Assembly: GCF_003056335.1 (NCBI RefSeq)
Contig: NZ_PYWA01000005.1
Coordinates: 186,001 to 250,000 of the forward strand
Direction of reading: 5' to 3'
Length of the DNA: 64,000 nucleotides
DNA from: Paracoccus indicus
GTDB taxonomy: Bacteria > Pseudomonadota > Alphaproteobacteria > Rhodobacterales > Rhodobacteraceae
Made by a program: the position numbers and the translations under genes. Below are positions 26,803-35,041 of this stretch, piece after piece; the stretch's first letter is position 1, and each line of letters opens with the position of its first letter. A model generated the notes under the pieces. It was not told the origin of the DNA and did no database searches. It saw only the letters and a list, made by a program, of their open reading frames with translations.

Positions 26803-28470
26803 GTGACCCGAATCCTTACCGCATTCCGGCTGTGGAGCCATGCCTTGCTTGCCGTGCTGGTGCTTGGCCTTCCGGCAGCCGCAGCCCCGTTCGCCGCTTA
26901 CGTCATGGACGCCCGCACGGGCCAACCCATCTACAAGCAAAACTCCGACACGCGTCTGCATCCGGCGTCGCTGACCAAGATGATGACGCTGTACATGGCG
27001 TTCACCGCCATCGAAAGCGGTCAGGTCAGGCTGGATTCGAAGTTCACTATCTCGTCCAATGCAGCGGCCGAACCGCCCTCGAAGCTGGGCCTGCGCGCCG
27101 GTCAGAAGATCGAGTTGCGCTATCTGATCCGCGCCGCCGCAATCAAATCCGCCAACGACGCCGCCACCGCCATCGGCGAAGGCATCGCCGGGTCCGAGGA
27201 GGCCTTCGCACAGCGCATGACCCAGATGGCCCGCGCGCTTGGCATGAACAACACCCAGTTCCGCAATGCCAACGGCCTGACGCAGGACGGTCATTTCTCG
27301 ACCGCCCATGACATGAGCGAACTTGGCCGCCACCTGTTCTACGATTTCCCGCAGTACTACAACCTGTTCTCGCGCCGTTCGGCGGATGCGGGCATCGCCA
27401 AGGTTGCCTCGACCAACCGCCGTTTCCTCGATGCCTATCAGGGCGCCGACGGGATCAAGACCGGCTATACCCGGGCTGCCGGCTTCAACCTGACGGCCTC
27501 GGCGCAGCGCGGGAACAAGCGGCTGATCGCAAGCGTCTTCGGCGGCACCTCGACCGCGCACCGCAACCAGGTGATGGCAGAGTTGCTGGACAGCAGCTTC
27601 ACCCGCATTCCGGACCGCGTCCGCGAAGTGCGCCCGGCCCGTCCGCGCCTGGTGGCACAAGCGGCGCCCACGCGCCGTGCGAAGGTCGAACCGACGCCCG
27701 CCGCGACACGCCCCGAACCGCAGCGCCTGGTCCTGCAGGCCTCGCCCCCGCCCTCGACCCGTCCGACGGCAGCAGCCTCGACGCTGGTCGCCGCGCGTCC
27801 CACCATGAACCTGACCGAGGCGTTGCAGAAGGCGACCGCAGGGGCATCCGCGCAAGGCACCGTGCTGGCCAGCAGCCAGCGCCCCAAGGCCCGCCCCGGC
27901 AGCCGCAACCAGGCGATCGAACAGGCTGTCGCCAATGCCGTCGCCCTGGATGAAGCACCGGCAGCGAGCCCCTCGGCCAGCCTCGCGCAGCCCGTCCTTG
28001 CCGCATCCAAGCGGCCGGTGCGTTCGCCCCGCCGCAGCGCCAGCACCGCAGATGTGATCAGCGCCGCCCCGGCTGCGGCACCCGCCCCCGTCCAGCAGGC
28101 CTCTGCCGAAGACATGCTGCTGGACAGTTCCCGCGCACCCAAGCCCCGGTCCGAGACCGTGATCCTTGCCGCGATGGGCGAAGGCGACCGCACCCCCACC
28201 GAAGAGCTTGAGGTCGTCCGCCGTCCCGCCGACAGCGGACGCAACTGGGGTATCGCCTTGGGCATGTACAAATCCAAGGTCGAGGCCGAGCATCGCCTCG
28301 TCAGCATGGCCCTTCAGGATGGCAGCATCTTCGGCGGCGCGCGTCGCGATGTGGCCAATACGAACCGCGGTTTCGAACCCCGCTTCGGCAATCTGACCAA
28401 GAGCGTCGCCCAGCTGGCCTGCGACCGCCTGCACAGCCGTTCGCAGGAATGCACCGTCATCGCCAACTGA
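26803..28470 (+). CDS. D-alanyl-D-alanine carboxypeptidase with C-terminal SPOR domain
   Basis: Periplasmic penicillin-binding protein of the PBP5/DacA class that trims pentapeptides in peptidoglycan. It has 555 residues and begins with GTG after a weak ribosome site. A signal peptide ends near residue 28. Active-site motifs are S56-L-T-K59, S116-A-N118 and K219-T-G221. A long Ala/Pro/Arg-rich linker (about 270-470) joins to a SPOR-like domain (about 478-555), which usually binds denuded glycan at division septa. The combination points to a septum-targeted carboxypeptidase. A perfect 15-bp terminator follows. Confidence 0.88.
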   Translation: MTRILTAFRLWSHALLAVLVLGLPAAAAPFAAYVMDARTGQPIYKQNSDTRLHPASLTKMMTLYMAFTAIESGQVRLDSKFTISSNAAAEPPSKLGLRAGQKIELRYLIRAAAIKSANDAATAIGEGIAGSEEAFAQRMTQMARALGMNNTQFRNANGLTQDGHFSTAHDMSELGRHLFYDFPQYYNLFSRRSADAGIAKVASTNRRFLDAYQGADGIKTGYTRAAGFNLTASAQRGNKRLIASVFGGTSTAHRNQVMAELLDSSFTRIPDRVREVRPARPRLVAQAAPTRRAKVEPTPAATRPEPQRLVLQASPPPSTRPTAAASTLVAARPTMNLTEALQKATAGASAQGTVLASSQRPKARPGSRNQAIEQAVANAVALDEAPAASPSASLAQPVLAASKRPVRSPRRSASTADVISAAPAAAPAPVQQASAEDMLLDSSRAPKPRSETVILAAMGEGDRTPTEELEVVRRPADSGRNWGIALGMYKSKVEAEHRLVSMALQDGSIFGGARRDVANTNRGFEPRFGNLTKSVAQLACDRLHSRSQECTVIAN

Positions 28471-28492
28471 CAGCATTGCGATATCCGGCATG

Positions 28493-28526
28493 AAAACGGC
28501 CCCGGCATCGCTGCCGGGGCCGTTTT
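28493..28526. terminator. Bidirectional terminator between the carboxypeptidase gene and ychF
   Basis: A perfect 15-bp stem (AAAACGGCCCCGGCA and its complement) with loop TCGC gives a T run on both strands. It serves the two convergent genes. Confidence 0.9.
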
Positions 28527-28548
28527 CGTTCAGCTTGCGCCCCGGTGA

Positions 28549-29646
28549 TCAGGAACTGAACAGGAAGTGCAGGACGTCGCCGTCCTTGACCTCGTAGGTC
28601 TTGCCTTCGACGCGCAGCTTGCCTGCCTCTTTCGCGCCGGCTTCGCCCTTGCCCGCGACGTAATCGTCATAGGCCACGGTCTCGCTGCGGATGAAGCCCT
28701 TTTCGAAGTCGCCGTGGATCACGCCGGCAGCCTGAGGCGCCAAGGTGCCCTTGGTGATCGTCCAGGCGCGCGCCTCCTTCGGACCGACGGTGAAATAGGT
28801 CTGCAGCCCCAGAAGGTCGTAGCCCGCGCGGATCAGGCGATCGAGGCCCGCTTCCTCTAGGCCCATCTCGCCCAGGAACATCTCGGCTTCCTCGGCGTCC
28901 AGCTGGCTGATCTCTTCCTCGATCTTGGCCGAGATGACGACATGGCCCGCGCCCTGCGCCTCGGCCATCTGGCGGACCTTCTCGGATTGGGCGTTGCCGG
29001 TCGCCGCTTCGCTTTCCGACACGTTGCAGACATAAAGCACCGGCTTGGCGGTCAGCAGCTGCAGCATGTTCCAGGCCTTGCGGTCATCTTCGTCCACGGT
29101 AATGGTGCGCGCGGGCTTGCCATCCTCCAGCACGGCCAGCGCCTGCTTCAGCAGGCGTTCCTGCGCCGCCGCCTCCTTGTCGCCGCCCTTCAGCTTGCGG
29201 GCGATATTGGCAAGGCGGCGTTCGATCGATTCCATGTCCGAGATCATCAGCTCGGTCTCGATGATCTCGGCGTCGGCGACGGGATCCACGCGATCCTCGA
29301 CGTGGGTGACGTCACCATCCTCGAAGCAGCGCAGGACATGGGCGATGGCATCGGTCTCGCGGATGTTGGCCAGGAACTGGTTGCCCAGACCTTCGCCCTT
29401 GCTGGCGCCTTTCACCAGGCCCGCGATGTCCACGAAGGTCATCCGCGTCGGGATGATCTGCTTGCTGCCCGCGATTTCGGCCAGAACGTCCAGACGACGG
29501 TCGGGGACCGCGACCTCGCCGACGTTCGGCTCGATCGTGCAGAACGGAAAGTTGGCGGCCTGCGCGGCGGCAGTGCGCGTCAAAGCGTTGAACAGCGTGG
29601 ACTTGCCGACATTCGGCAGCCCGACGATCCCCATGCGAAAGCCCAT
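28549..29646 (-). CDS. ychF: Redox-regulated ATPase/GTPase YchF
   Basis: Universally conserved P-loop NTPase of the Obg family that hydrolyses ATP preferentially and associates with ribosomes. It has 365 residues. The P-loop is [10 protein letters not shown]3 is [16 protein letters not shown], and the NxxE-type specificity element NVSE replaces NKxD. The C-terminal TGS-like domain ends in DVLHFLFSS. The gene diverges from trpA. Confidence 0.96.
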   Translation of the reverse strand: MGFRMGIVGLPNVGKSTLFNALTRTAAAQAANFPFCTIEPNVGEVAVPDRRLDVLAEIAGSKQIIPTRMTFVDIAGLVKGASKGEGLGNQFLANIRETDAIAHVLRCFEDGDVTHVEDRVDPVADAEIIETELMISDMESIERRLANIARKLKGGDKEAAAQERLLKQALAVLEDGKPARTITVDEDDRKAWNMLQLLTAKPVLYVCNVSESEAATGNAQSEKVRQMAEAQGAGHVVISAKIEEEISQLDAEEAEMFLGEMGLEEAGLDRLIRAGYDLLGLQTYFTVGPKEARAWTITKGTLAPQAAGVIHGDFEKGFIRSETVAYDDYVAGKGEAGAKEAGKLRVEGKTYEVKDGDVLHFLFSS

Positions 29647-29775
29647 GACAGCACCCTTCTGCTTTTTGGATTTCGGCGTCTGTTACGCGTCCGCGCCCTG
29701 CAAGTCCAGCCCGCGGCGCATTGCGCCCACGCGTCAAGGCGGCTAGGTCTGATGGAAAGACGTGCGGGGACAGAC

Positions 29776-30573
29776 ATGACCAGAATCGACGACAGGTTTG
29801 CGGCGCTGAAGGCCGAGGGCAAGAAGGCTTTCGTGGCCTACATGATGGCATCGGACCCCGATGACGAAACCGCGCTGGAGATCATGCGCGGCATGCCCGC
29901 CGCAGGCGTCGACATCATCGAACTGGGCATGCCCTTCACCGATCCGATGGCCGATGGCGGCACGATCCAGGCGGCGGGCCAGCGTGCCCTGGCCCAGGGT
30001 GGCAGCGTCACGCGCACCCTGAACATCCTGCGCCGCTTCCGCGAGGTGGATACGACGACGCCGGTCGTTCTGATGGGCTATTACAATCCGATCTATGCGC
30101 GGACCGGCGGCGTGGCGCAGTTCCTGAAGGACGCGACCGAGGCGGGCGTCGACGGGCTGATCATCGTGGACCTTCCCCCCGAAGAGGATGACGAACTGTG
30201 CCTGCCCGCATCCGATGCGGGGCTGAACTTCATCCGGCTGGCGACGCCCACCACCGACGACAAGCGCCTGCCCGCAGTGGTCGCGAACACCTCGGGCTTC
30301 GTCTATTACGTCAGCGTCACGGGGATCACCGGCGGCGCCGCCGCCAATGCCGCCGAGGTCGCCCCCGAGGTCGCCCGCATCCGCGAGGCTGCCGGGCTGC
30401 CGGTTGTCGTCGGCTTCGGCATCTCGACCCCCGAGGCCGCGCAAGAGATCGCCAGCGTCGCGGATGGCTGCGTCGTGGGCAGCGCCATCGTCAAGCAGAT
30501 CGGCGAAGGCCGCCCCGTCCCCGAAATCCTCGATTTCATCCGCAGCCTGGCAGAAGGCTGCCACCGGGGATGA
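29776..30573 (+). CDS. trpA: Tryptophan synthase alpha chain
   Basis: Cleaves indole-3-glycerol phosphate to indole and glyceraldehyde 3-phosphate, passing indole to TrpB. It has 265 residues. Catalytic Glu49 and Asp60 fall in [14 protein letters not shown]; the phosphate-binding VGFGIS is present. The start at 29776 follows GGGGACAG. trpB is not adjacent, so trpA is split from the rest of the pathway or lies in a distant operon. The stop overlaps the acetyltransferase start as ATGA. Confidence 0.97.
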   Translation: MTRIDDRFAALKAEGKKAFVAYMMASDPDDETALEIMRGMPAAGVDIIELGMPFTDPMADGGTIQAAGQRALAQGGSVTRTLNILRRFREVDTTTPVVLMGYYNPIYARTGGVAQFLKDATEAGVDGLIIVDLPPEEDDELCLPASDAGLNFIRLATPTTDDKRLPAVVANTSGFVYYVSVTGITGGAAANAAEVAPEVARIREAAGLPVVVGFGISTPEAAQEIASVADGCVVGSAIVKQIGEGRPVPEILDFIRSLAEGCHRG

Positions 30574-31088
30574 CCGTGGTCCTGCGTGATGCGACCCCGG
30601 ACGATGCGCCGGGGATCGCCGCGATCTGGAACCCGATCATCCGCGACACGGTCATCACCTTTTGGCCCATCGAACGCAGCCTGCCCGAGATCGGCCAGAT
30701 GATCCGCGACCGGCAGGCCGCCGGTCACGCATTTCTGGTAGCCGATGACGGCAGGCGCATCGCGGGCTTTGCCACCTATGCCCAGTTTCGCGGCGGCGCA
30801 GGCTATGCCCGCAGCATGGAGCACAGCGTCTCGATCGCTGCGGACATGCACGGTTCGGGGCTGGGTCGGCGGATGATGGCGGCCGTCCACGATCACGCCC
30901 GCGCCAGTGGGCATCGTATCATGGTGGCGGGGATCACCGGCTCGAACCAGGGATCGATCGAGTTTCACCGGCGCATGGGCTATGTCGAAAACGGGCGCAT
31001 ACCGAACGCCGGGTTCAAGTTCGGCCAGTTTCACGACCTGGTCCTGATGTCCTTCGACCTTGGCGCGCCCGAGGCCACGAACGCGTGA
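30570..31088 (+). CDS. GNAT N-acetyltransferase, phosphinothricin acetyltransferase-like
   Basis: A 172-residue GNAT protein. The N-terminal [21 protein letters not shown] and the FWPIERS segment resemble the Pat/Bar and MddA group, which acetylate phosphinothricin, methionine sulfoximine or related amino acids. The acetyl-CoA loop is [10 protein letters not shown] (Q/RxxGxG/A type). It is coupled to trpA by ATGA. The true substrate is not deducible; the group label reflects resemblance only. Confidence 0.8.
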   Translation: MTVVLRDATPDDAPGIAAIWNPIIRDTVITFWPIERSLPEIGQMIRDRQAAGHAFLVADDGRRIAGFATYAQFRGGAGYARSMEHSVSIAADMHGSGLGRRMMAAVHDHARASGHRIMVAGITGSNQGSIEFHRRMGYVENGRIPNAGFKFGQFHDLVLMSFDLGAPEATNA

Positions 31089-31134
31089 CATTGCGCCCCT
31101 ATCGCGCCACCCGATAAGCCGTTAAACTTGACCC

Positions 31135-31878
31135 ATGGAATGTTGCGCAACACCCGAGGCCTGCCACGGCCCCTGCCCCGAACTGCCCAAGCCCCGCAGC
31201 TTCTGGCAGCGGATCGGCGACCGCATGGCCGCCTTCCTGGGCAGCACGCGCGCCGCTGTTCCGCCTGAACGCTCGGTCGCCTTCACCATCGCGGTGATCG
31301 CGCTTGGCGCCAAGCTGGCCAAGGTCGACGGTCGCGTCGACCGGTCCGAGGTTGCAGCCTTCCGCCGCGTCTTCGTCATCCCCCGGTCCGAGGAAAAGAA
31401 CGCCGCCCGCGTCTTTGATCTGGCGCGCCAGGACGTGGCCGGTTTCGATGCCTGGGCGCGGCGCATCGCCTCGATGTTCCGGCCCGGCGATCCGGTGCTT
31501 TTCGACGTGATGGAGGGGCTGCTGATCATCGCCCTGGCCGATGGCGACCTGCATGAGGCCGAGGTGATCTTTCTGGACGAGGTCGCCCGCATCTTCGGTC
31601 TGACGCCCGCCCATATGGCCGAGATCCGGCGTCGCCACGACCCCAAGTCCAGCTGCCCGCCCTGCGATCTGCTTGGCGTCAGCCCGGACACGCCCTTGGC
31701 CGAGGCGCGCAAGAAATGGCGCCAGCTGATCCGCGAATCCCATCCCGATCACGCCATCGGCCGCGGCCTGCCCCCCGAGGCGATCCGCCTGGCCGAGGCC
31801 CGCACCCGCCGCCTGAACGAAGCTTGGGACAAGTTCCGCGCCATGCATGACAGCGGCCCCCAAGCGGGCGCCGCGTGA
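31135..31878 (+). CDS. TerB-like and J-domain protein (DjlA-like)
   Basis: A 247-residue protein. A TerB-like helical domain spans about residues 45-160 (acidic D-G-R-V-D-R-S-E and ADGDLHEAE motifs). A C-terminal J-domain (about 178-240) has the Hsp70-stimulating H-P-D tripeptide in ESHPDH. It lacks the N-terminal membrane helix of E. coli DjlA, so it is probably a cytoplasmic DnaK co-chaperone. The cysteine-rich N-terminus (ECCATPEACHGPCPE) is unusual and could bind metal. Confidence 0.8.
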   Translation: MECCATPEACHGPCPELPKPRSFWQRIGDRMAAFLGSTRAAVPPERSVAFTIAVIALGAKLAKVDGRVDRSEVAAFRRVFVIPRSEEKNAARVFDLARQDVAGFDAWARRIASMFRPGDPVLFDVMEGLLIIALADGDLHEAEVIFLDEVARIFGLTPAHMAEIRRRHDPKSSCPPCDLLGVSPDTPLAEARKKWRQLIRESHPDHAIGRGLPPEAIRLAEARTRRLNEAWDKFRAMHDSGPQAGAA

Positions 31879-31922
31879 TCATGGGGGTTGCCCCGAAGGT
31901 GCAAGCCCCCCATCTTTTCCCC

Positions 31923-32303
31923 ATGACACGCCTTCCCGCCCTGGCCCTTGCCGCCATCATGGCCGCCGCCCCCGCATCCGCGCAGGATGAGGACGCAGGC
32001 AGCCTGTTCCGGCGCGGCTTCGACATGATGCTGCGCAACTTCATGGATGATGCAGCCCCGCAGATGGGCGATCTGTCCGCGGCCTTGGACCGAATGGCGC
32101 CCGTCCTGCAGGATCTGGCAGTGCTGGTCGACGACCTGCGAAACTATCACCCACCGACGCGGCTGGAGAACGGTGACATCGTGATCCGCCGCCGCGACGA
32201 TGCCCCGCCGCCGCCGCCCTTGGGTGACAGTTTCGACGGGCTGACCGATCCCCCGAAACCGCAATTCCCCATCGATCCCGACGCCCCGCAGATCGAGCTT
32301 TAG
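31923..32303 (+). CDS. Hypothetical secreted protein
   Basis: A 126-residue protein with a signal peptide (ALALAAIMAAAPASA). The mature part has an amphipathic helical stretch and ends in a Pro-rich tail (DDAPPPPPLGDSF). Rhodobacteral relatives are sometimes labelled AAA+ family ATPase, but no Walker motif is present here, so that label should not be used. The start at 31923 is chosen for the signal peptide; the ribosome site is weak. The 3' end overlaps the convergent exonuclease gene by four bases. Confidence 0.65.
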   Translation: MTRLPALALAAIMAAAPASAQDEDAGSLFRRGFDMMLRNFMDDAAPQMGDLSAALDRMAPVLQDLAVLVDDLRNYHPPTRLENGDIVIRRRDDAPPPPPLGDSFDGLTDPPKPQFPIDPDAPQIEL

Positions 32304-34195
32304 GTCAGGTTCGCATCCGCGATCAGGCGGCGGTGACGAGGCGCCTGCTGCTGAACGTCCTGAAAGGTGTCGATGCCCTTGGCCTTAAGCGCCTGCACCA
32401 GTTTCAGGAAAGCCTGCGCCGTCGCGGCCGTATCGCCCATGGCGGTATGACGGTCCTGCGGAGGGATGGTGATGTCAAGGCGGTCGGTCAGCGCATCGAG
32501 GCTGTGATCCTCGGACTGGCCCCAGACCATTGCCGACAGCAGCACGGTGTCCAGCACGCGGTTGTCGAAATGCGCGCCCGTCTGACTTGCGGCGCGACGC
32601 AGGAACCCCATGTCGAAGGGCGCATTATGCGCCACCAGCACGTCGTCACCGCAGAAATGCCGGAACGCCGTCAGCGCCGCCGTCAGGTCGGGCGCATTGC
32701 GAACCATGACATCATCGATACCATGGATTACGGTCGAGGATGGGGGAATGGGCCTGCCCGGATTGACCAGGGTCTCGAACCTCTCGCCGGTCAGGCGGCC
32801 CCGGGCCAGACGCAGACCGGCGATCTGGACGATGGCATCGCGGTCGGTCAGCCCCGTGGTTTCGGTATCGAAGACCACGCAGGTCAGATCGGCCAGCCGC
32901 CCAGATGCCACCCCCCGCGTGGCCAGTGCAAAATCATAGGTGACGCCGCTGTCGGGCGTGGCCTGCCGCGCCAAGCTTAGCGGCATGACCAGGCGGGCGT
33001 GATCGTCCTGCGCTTCGGCCCAGATGCCGGTGCCATGGCGGGCCAGGATCTGATCCGCCGTCATCTCGGGGTGGGCGGCATCGGGGCTGGCCGTCAACCA
33101 GGCCTCCAACCTGTCCATCGGCAACGGCCTGCCATGCCACGCCAGCGTGACGCGCGCCTGGCCCTCGTCATCGGGCTGCAGGTCGATCGAGGCGTCGCGG
33201 TCTTCGGCCTTCAGTTGCCGGTGCAGCATGTGCAGCAGCGCATTCATCTGCGCCGCATCGGCTTGGAAGACGGCATGCGGCAGTTCGGTGGCGGGCAGTC
33301 CGGCCGCAATCTCGGCCAGGGTCGCGGTCGAGGGTGGCGCATCGCTGGCCATGATCTGCGAGAGGGTGCGGGTGGTGCGGGCCAGCCCCTGCCCCTCGGC
33401 ACGGATGGCTTGGGCCAGTGCGGGCGGGATGGGACCGTCCAAGGCGTCCAGCATCGGCACCAGCGCCGAGGCATGGCGGCGTAAGGCCTCAAGCGTGTCG
33501 CGGGGCGCAGGGCGGTCGACGTGGCGGTCGCGCAGGATCAGCAGCTGCCCCTCGGGCATCTGGCGCAGGCGGCAGGACAGGCGCAGACCCTGGGTGGTCA
33601 GGCAGGTCAGATCCGTGGCGGGCACCCCCGCCCGCAGGCGCATCTGCGCGGCATCCAGCGCGCCTTTCTGCAAGTGCCCCGCAAGGGATCGGTCCAGCGC
33701 CAACCCCGGCAGAAACCCCGCCGCGCTGGCGTTGTAGAAGACCACCCGCCCCGCACCATCGGTCATCACCGCGCCCGCGCCGAAATCCGCCAGGATCGCC
33801 TCGAGGCTGGATTTCTCGGACTGCTGCTCGGCGGCATGGTCGTCGATGGCCTGCTGCAAGGCACGGTCGGCATCGGCGCGGGCACGGGCCGCGTCACGGG
33901 CTGCGGGGCCGAGGTCGCCAAGAAAGCGGGCCGTTTCGTCCGGCGCCTGCCCGGTCCGCAGTGCGCCCGCCAGCCGCTCCAGCGGGCGGGCCAGATGCTG
34001 ATCGAACAGCCACCACAGCGCCGTCACTGCCCCCACCACTCCGAACCCGACGATCATTGCCGCCTGTATCAGGGCATCCGATGACGCGCCCCGCGCCACG
34101 ACCGCCAGCGCCAGCCCCGCGACCAGCAGCAGGCAGACCGCCAGCCCCCCGAACAGCGCAAGGACGCGCAATCGCAGGGACAGATCGCGCTTCAT
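32300..34195 (-). CDS. Membrane sensor-like protein fused to a DEDDh 3'-5' exonuclease
   Basis: A 631-residue fusion. Two transmembrane helices (about 11-34, 42-64) are followed by a HAMP-like helix, a helical stretch, a PAS-like region (about 130-215) and a kinase-like region (about 232-408). The last contains a helical-hairpin segment and a degenerate ATPase-like part (N-box-like MNALLHMLHRQL, then GTGIWAEAQ). The C-terminal 200 residues are a complete DnaQ-type exonuclease: D443-T-E445, D528 in AHNAPFD, and H583 with D588. Its start overlaps the receiver gene. Kinase activity looks lost; exonuclease residues are intact. The role is unknown but the context is acetate uptake and activation. 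Confidence 0.85.
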   Translation of the reverse strand: MKRDLSLRLRVLALFGGLAVCLLLVAGLALAVVARGASSDALIQAAMIVGFGVVGAVTALWWLFDQHLARPLERLAGALRTGQAPDETARFLGDLGPAARDAARARADADRALQQAIDDHAAEQQSEKSSLEAILADFGAGAVMTDGAGRVVFYNASAAGFLPGLALDRSLAGHLQKGALDAAQMRLRAGVPATDLTCLTTQGLRLSCRLRQMPEGQLLILRDRHVDRPAPRDTLEALRRHASALVPMLDALDGPIPPALAQAIRAEGQGLARTTRTLSQIMASDAPPSTATLAEIAAGLPATELPHAVFQADAAQMNALLHMLHRQLKAEDRDASIDLQPDDEGQARVTLAWHGRPLPMDRLEAWLTASPDAAHPEMTADQILARHGTGIWAEAQDDHARLVMPLSLARQATPDSGVTYDFALATRGVASGRLADLTCVVFDTETTGLTDRDAIVQIAGLRLARGRLTGERFETLVNPGRPIPPSSTVIHGIDDVMVRNAPDLTAALTAFRHFCGDDVLVAHNAPFDMGFLRRAASQTGAHFDNRVLDTVLLSAMVWGQSEDHSLDALTDRLDITIPPQDRHTAMGDTAATAQAFLKLVQALKAKGIDTFQDVQQQAPRHRRLIADANLT

Positions 34196-34557
34196 GTCTG
34201 CAGCAGGCGGCGCATCTCGTCGCGCAGTTCGGCCAGCTCGAAGGGTTTGGCGATGAAGCCATCCGCGCCAAGCGCCAAGCCCTTGCGCCGCTCGACCACC
34301 GATCCGCGTGCGGTCATCATCAGGACGCGGATGCCGTTCAGGGTGGGATCGGCGCGGATCTCCTGCACGATCTGATAGCCCGAGATGTCGGGCAACATCA
34401 CGTCCAGCAGCACCAGATCGGGGCGATGGGCGCGGATATGCTCCAGCGCACCGCCGCCCGTGGCCAGCCGCGTGTGGCGGTGCCCGTCGCGCGTCAGCAG
34501 GAAATCCAGCGCGACGGCGATGTTGTCTTCGTCCTCGATGACCAGAACGTCAGCCAT
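34192..34557 (-). CDS. Stand-alone response regulator receiver
   Basis: A 121-residue CheY-like receiver with no output domain. The acidic pair E8-D9, phospho-acceptor D52 (LLDVMLP), T82 (MMTARG) and K104 (AKPF) are all present, so phosphorylation is plausible. The start at 34557 (MADVLVIEDE) is preferred over an upstream Met. It overlaps its upstream neighbour by eight bases and the exonuclease fusion downstream by four. This suggests partnership with the sensor-like half of that protein or with an unlinked kinase. Confidence 0.9.
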   Translation of the reverse strand: MADVLVIEDEDNIAVALDFLLTRDGHRHTRLATGGGALEHIRAHRPDLVLLDVMLPDISGYQIVQEIRADPTLNGIRVLMMTARGSVVERRKGLALGADGFIAKPFELAELRDEMRRLLQT

Positions 34558-35041
34558 CGCAGACCGCCGCATAGGCCGGATCGTCGGATTGCGCCGCCGT
34601 CCAATCGCCGCGCGCGGGACGGATGCGCCCGCCCTGGCAGTCGAAATCCTGCGGGACGATCACCGTCTGGCCGCGCCGCTCGACCAGCATGATCTGCGCG
34701 CGCCTCGTGCCGTCACCGCCCTCGCTGACCGAGGCCGGATCAAGCGCCGCGAAACGCGTGGCGACGGGCGCAAGATAGGTCCAGGGCGCCCAAGGCTGCT
34801 TGTCGCGCCCGACCAGCAGGACCTGCGCATCCTGCGGCAGCTGGTTCACCGCCCGCCCGTACCATCCATAATCGTTCCAGACCGAATAGACGACCATCGA
34901 CAGCCCGATCCCCGCCGGCAGCAGCCATGGCGCGGGCGACAGGCCGATCCGCCGGACCGCATGCATGCCCGCGTAAAGCACCGCCGCAGCCCCGATCCCC
35001 ACGGCGATCACGCCCAGCAGGTCAGTTCCGATCCCGTTCAT
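34550..35041 (-). CDS. Hypothetical membrane protein of the acetate locus
   Basis: A 163-residue protein with two N-terminal hydrophobic helices (LLGVIAVGIGAAAVLYAGM and WLLPAGIGLSMVVYSVW). A globular remainder, probably periplasmic, contains two cysteines (FDCQGG and AAVCDG). The start at 35041 overlaps the DUF294 stop as ATGA and its 3' end overlaps the receiver gene. I do not recognise a characterised family; the location suggests a role in the acetate regulatory unit. Confidence 0.75.
   Translation of the reverse strand: MNGIGTDLLGVIAVGIGAAAVLYAGMHAVRRIGLSPAPWLLPAGIGLSMVVYSVWNDYGWYGRAVNQLPQDAQVLLVGRDKQPWAPWTYLAPVATRFAALDPASVSEGGDGTRRAQIMLVERRGQTVIVPQDFDCQGGRIRPARGDWTAAQSDDPAYAAVCDG

Noticed and set aside
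28942..29775. Upstream extension of the trpA frame antisense to ychF
   Set aside because: TrpA begins at MTRIDDRF (29776) with a ribosome site. The upstream part is a shadow.
31923..32303. AAA+ ATPase label for the secreted protein
   Set aside because: No Walker A or B motif and a clear signal peptide.
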